DNA of 64,000 nt from the NCBI GenBank assembly GCA_963971225.1, contig OZ020270.1:29015123-29079122 (forward strand), in the 5' to 3' direction. The stretch comes from Melieria omissa. Its lineage: Eukaryota > Arthropoda > Insecta > Diptera > Ulidiidae. Of the stretch, positions 62,188-64,000 are shown in pieces (the stretch's first letter is position 1; each line of letters starts with the position of its first letter). Both the position numbers and the translations under genes were made by a program. Below the pieces are notes generated by a model. The model was not told where the DNA came from. It made no database searches and worked only from the letters and a program-made list of their open reading frames with translations.

Positions 62188-63517
62188 TTAATTGTGGTCT
62201 TGTGGTGGAGGAGAGTTGTGTTCGTATTCGAATCGGGGATTGTCCTCGTATTCGTTGTCCTCTTCCGCCTGACCCATCTCGTTTCCCGACGTTTCTACTA
62301 TGTTTATACGTCTTGTGTTGTTGTTGTATCGCCGCGGGTTGTTGTTGTGGTTATTTTGGTTATATGATCCATTTCTGTTGTTGGTGTTGTTGTTATTGGG
62401 GTTGCCATAATTTTGAGTGTTTTGGCTATTTGATACATATCTGTTGTTGTTGTAATTGTTTTGGTTGTGATTGTTGCGCTGGTTATTGTAGTTGCTGTTG
62501 TAGCTGCGCTGATTCGTATTCGTTCTGTTGTTGTTGCTGTACCGGTTGTTGTTTTGTGTGTTAAATCTGTTGTGGTATGAGTTTGCTTGGTGAGTGTTAT
62601 TGTTCCTGTTGTAGTTGTTGTTTACTTGATTTGGACGGTGTTGGTTGTAGTTCGTACGGTTTCTGTTGTTGTTATGGTTATTTAGGAGCATCACTCGCGA
62701 TCGGTTTTGCTCATTGTCTTTTTCTAATTCCAAAGCTAATTCAACGGCTTGGTTGAATGTCTTGGGCATTGCCGCAAAAATTGTTTGTTTGAAGAATTCG
62801 TTAAGCCCGTTCTTGAAAATTGTGAGGCTGTATTGTTGTTGTTGGGTTGTTGCCGGCTTGTGCGATCTGAAGCTTGTTTAGCTCGGCTATCATGTTCAGG
62901 ATTTTGACTTTGTATGTGTTGATTGTCATGTTTCGTTGCATAAAATATGCCAGTTGATTTTGGATTTGGGGTATGGTTGTGGAGCTCTTGTATCTGTCCT
63001 TTAATAATTCTTTTAGTGTGTCTATGTCTTCTGGTGCTGTTTGTCTGCTGATTGCTGTTCTCACTGTAGCGTCGAGTTTTGCGTAAAAGACGAATTCAAG
63101 TAGTTCTATTCTACTCGGGGTATTGAGTTTTTTGTATACTAGTTCCGTTATTTTCAGGAAGGTGTCTAGTTCTTTCTGATTCCCTGTGAAAGTTGGGATG
63201 GCTTTCATTGCCGTTTCAATACTAAATTCCGCCATTGTTTGGGTGGATTCGTTTGCTATATTTGTGTCTGTTTCTTGGGTTTGTTCGAGTTGTTCTTGTA
63301 ATATTCTGTTTAAAGTGTCATAGGTGTTATTGAATGTTATTTTTATTCCTATTACACTTTTGTCGTCTTGTTCGTCAGTTATTAATTCGTCAAATTCTCT
63401 CTTTATATGTTGTATTTCTCCAAGTTTGCGTAGGATTGTGGTTTTGGTGTATATTCTGTTAGGTGTTTTCTTGATGTTTTTCAGTGTGTTCACTAGCTGT
63501 TCTAAAAGTCTGTCCAT
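62188..63517 (-). pseudogene. gag: Element C gag, frameshifted
   Basis: The ATG at 63517 opens 238 residues with a helical gag domain (FSIETAMKAIPTFTGNQKEL, LEFVFYAKLDATVRTAI). Near 62810 a 1-base shift moves homology to a second frame (62769-62188) that starts MPKTFNQAVELALELEK and becomes extremely Asn-rich, encoded by repeated GTT/ATT on the plus strand, with an acidic end. No zinc knuckle is seen. The Asn-rich tail replaces the nucleic-acid-binding region in this family. Confidence 0.8.
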
Positions 63518-63551
63518 TTACTTTTGTCTTTGAATCTGTCTATTTACTCAG

Positions 63552-63764
63552 TTAGAATCTCATATTGAGCATGTTGAACATGCGGTATGATTCTTCTTCC
63601 CGTGTTGTGTTATTTCGCACGTCCTCTATTGTCGGTTTTCTGGCCATACCAATTAGTCGCCAGAATTTTATTAAAAAGTTTAGTCTTGTTTGGTCGTCTA
63701 ACTCCTCTTGGTTTAACTGTGGAATATCCCTTTCTTGGTGTTTTTTGTTAGTATTTCTGTTCAT
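63552..63764 (-). CDS. Short ORF upstream of element C gag
   Basis: 70 residues from the ATG at 63764 (MNRNTNKKHQERD), 34 nt upstream of gag. It is charged, with no recognisable domain. It may be a leader peptide affecting gag translation or may be incidental. Confidence 0.25.
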   Translation of the reverse strand: MNRNTNKKHQERDIPQLNQEELDDQTRLNFLIKFWRLIGMARKPTIEDVRNNTTREEESYRMFNMLNMRF

Positions 63765-64000
63765 CTTGGTTGTACTTATCTTGATCAAGTTTTGGTTTTA
63801 AATATATATATATTTTGTTTGTTTAATCAGATGTTGGTGACGTATTTTCGTCCCTCATCGTTATTATTTTTGTTTATTTGCTTGTTAACATAAGCTTTAT
63901 AATACCGATTAATCTCTAGCATAACTAATATGGTTATAATTAAACCTAGGAAATACAATGGGTATTTTTCTTTTGTATCGACGTGTGTGGTTGTAGCTGC
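63765..64000. other. A/T-rich leader of element C, cut by the window end
   Basis: No ORF or LTR terminus is visible. The 5' LTR and the remaining BEL element 2 LTR sequence would be expected beyond 64000. Confidence 0.4.

Larger units (their letters stand above)
50442..64000 (-). mobile_element. Element C, Mdg1/412-like Ty3/gypsy copy, runs off the window
   Basis: The 3' LTR (50442-50968), integrase, RNase H, RT, protease and gag lie in minus-strand order. RNase H is interrupted at 52834-60146 by a MITE and a P-like element. The 5' LTR is not in the window. The integrase reading IDTVGPL ... LKSDRGTEF ... HQTIGTLE and the Asn-rich gag fit the Mdg1/412 group. Confidence 0.85.

Noticed and set aside
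62160..62564. Plus-strand cysteine-rich ORF
   Set aside because: It is the complement of the Asn-rich gag tail; GTT/TGT repeats create the cysteine codons.

Overview
This window is eukaryotic and almost entirely made of transposable elements. It looks like a pericentromeric-type or other TE-dense region of a higher fly (Diptera): insect errantiviruses with an env gene, BEL/Pao elements, Mdg1/412-like gypsy elements, three mariners, a P-like element with a THAP domain, and a 63-nt intron typical of flies. A tephritid-type fruit fly is possible, but the species cannot be fixed from the sequence. No bacterial genes, rRNA genes or CRISPR arrays are present.

Layout. 374-399 and 28308-29169 look like the first two coding pieces of a small host gene. 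Its 63-nt intron holds errantivirus A (437-28277, 4-bp duplication TGTA). A is itself interrupted by a short segment in protease (3130-3754), a 5'-truncated LINE in reverse transcriptase (about 4333-5076), and in env by a TIR element (7479-26570, TA duplication). That TIR element carries three near-identical head-to-tail BEL copies sharing four LTRs (7644-26328, one 5-bp duplication TCAAC). Then follow a TTAA-flanked MITE (28364-29088) inside the presumed host exon, a tRNA-derived SINE, a second errantivirus env remnant plus LTR (29908-33084) containing a deleted mariner, and two opposed 3' ends of a third gypsy family around a LINE fragment (33613-35322). A satellite-like repeat with 78-bp units (35393-37641) and a small hAT MITE come next.

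38018-44197 is a decayed minus-strand Mdg1/412-like element (B) hit by two mariners and a solo LTR. 44268-50441 is a second, older minus-strand BEL element with a SINE in it. 50442 to the window end is another copy (C) of the B family, apparently inserted in the right LTR of that BEL. C is split by a MITE with a small ORF (52836-53860) and by a P-like element with perfect 31-bp TIRs (53867-60139). The P-like element in turn carries an apparently complete hAT element (54265-56792) with an uninterrupted 629-residue BED-type transposase.

How the pieces relate: nesting gives a relative order of insertions, and target duplications support most boundaries. The most notable signals are the hAT ends studded with TATCGATA, the exact DRE site bound in flies by the BED protein DREF; the triple BEL array with one target duplication; a heptamer suited to -1 frameshifting at the RT/RNase H junction of that BEL; and the exact nesting in a host intron. 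All boundaries and comparisons were made by eye.
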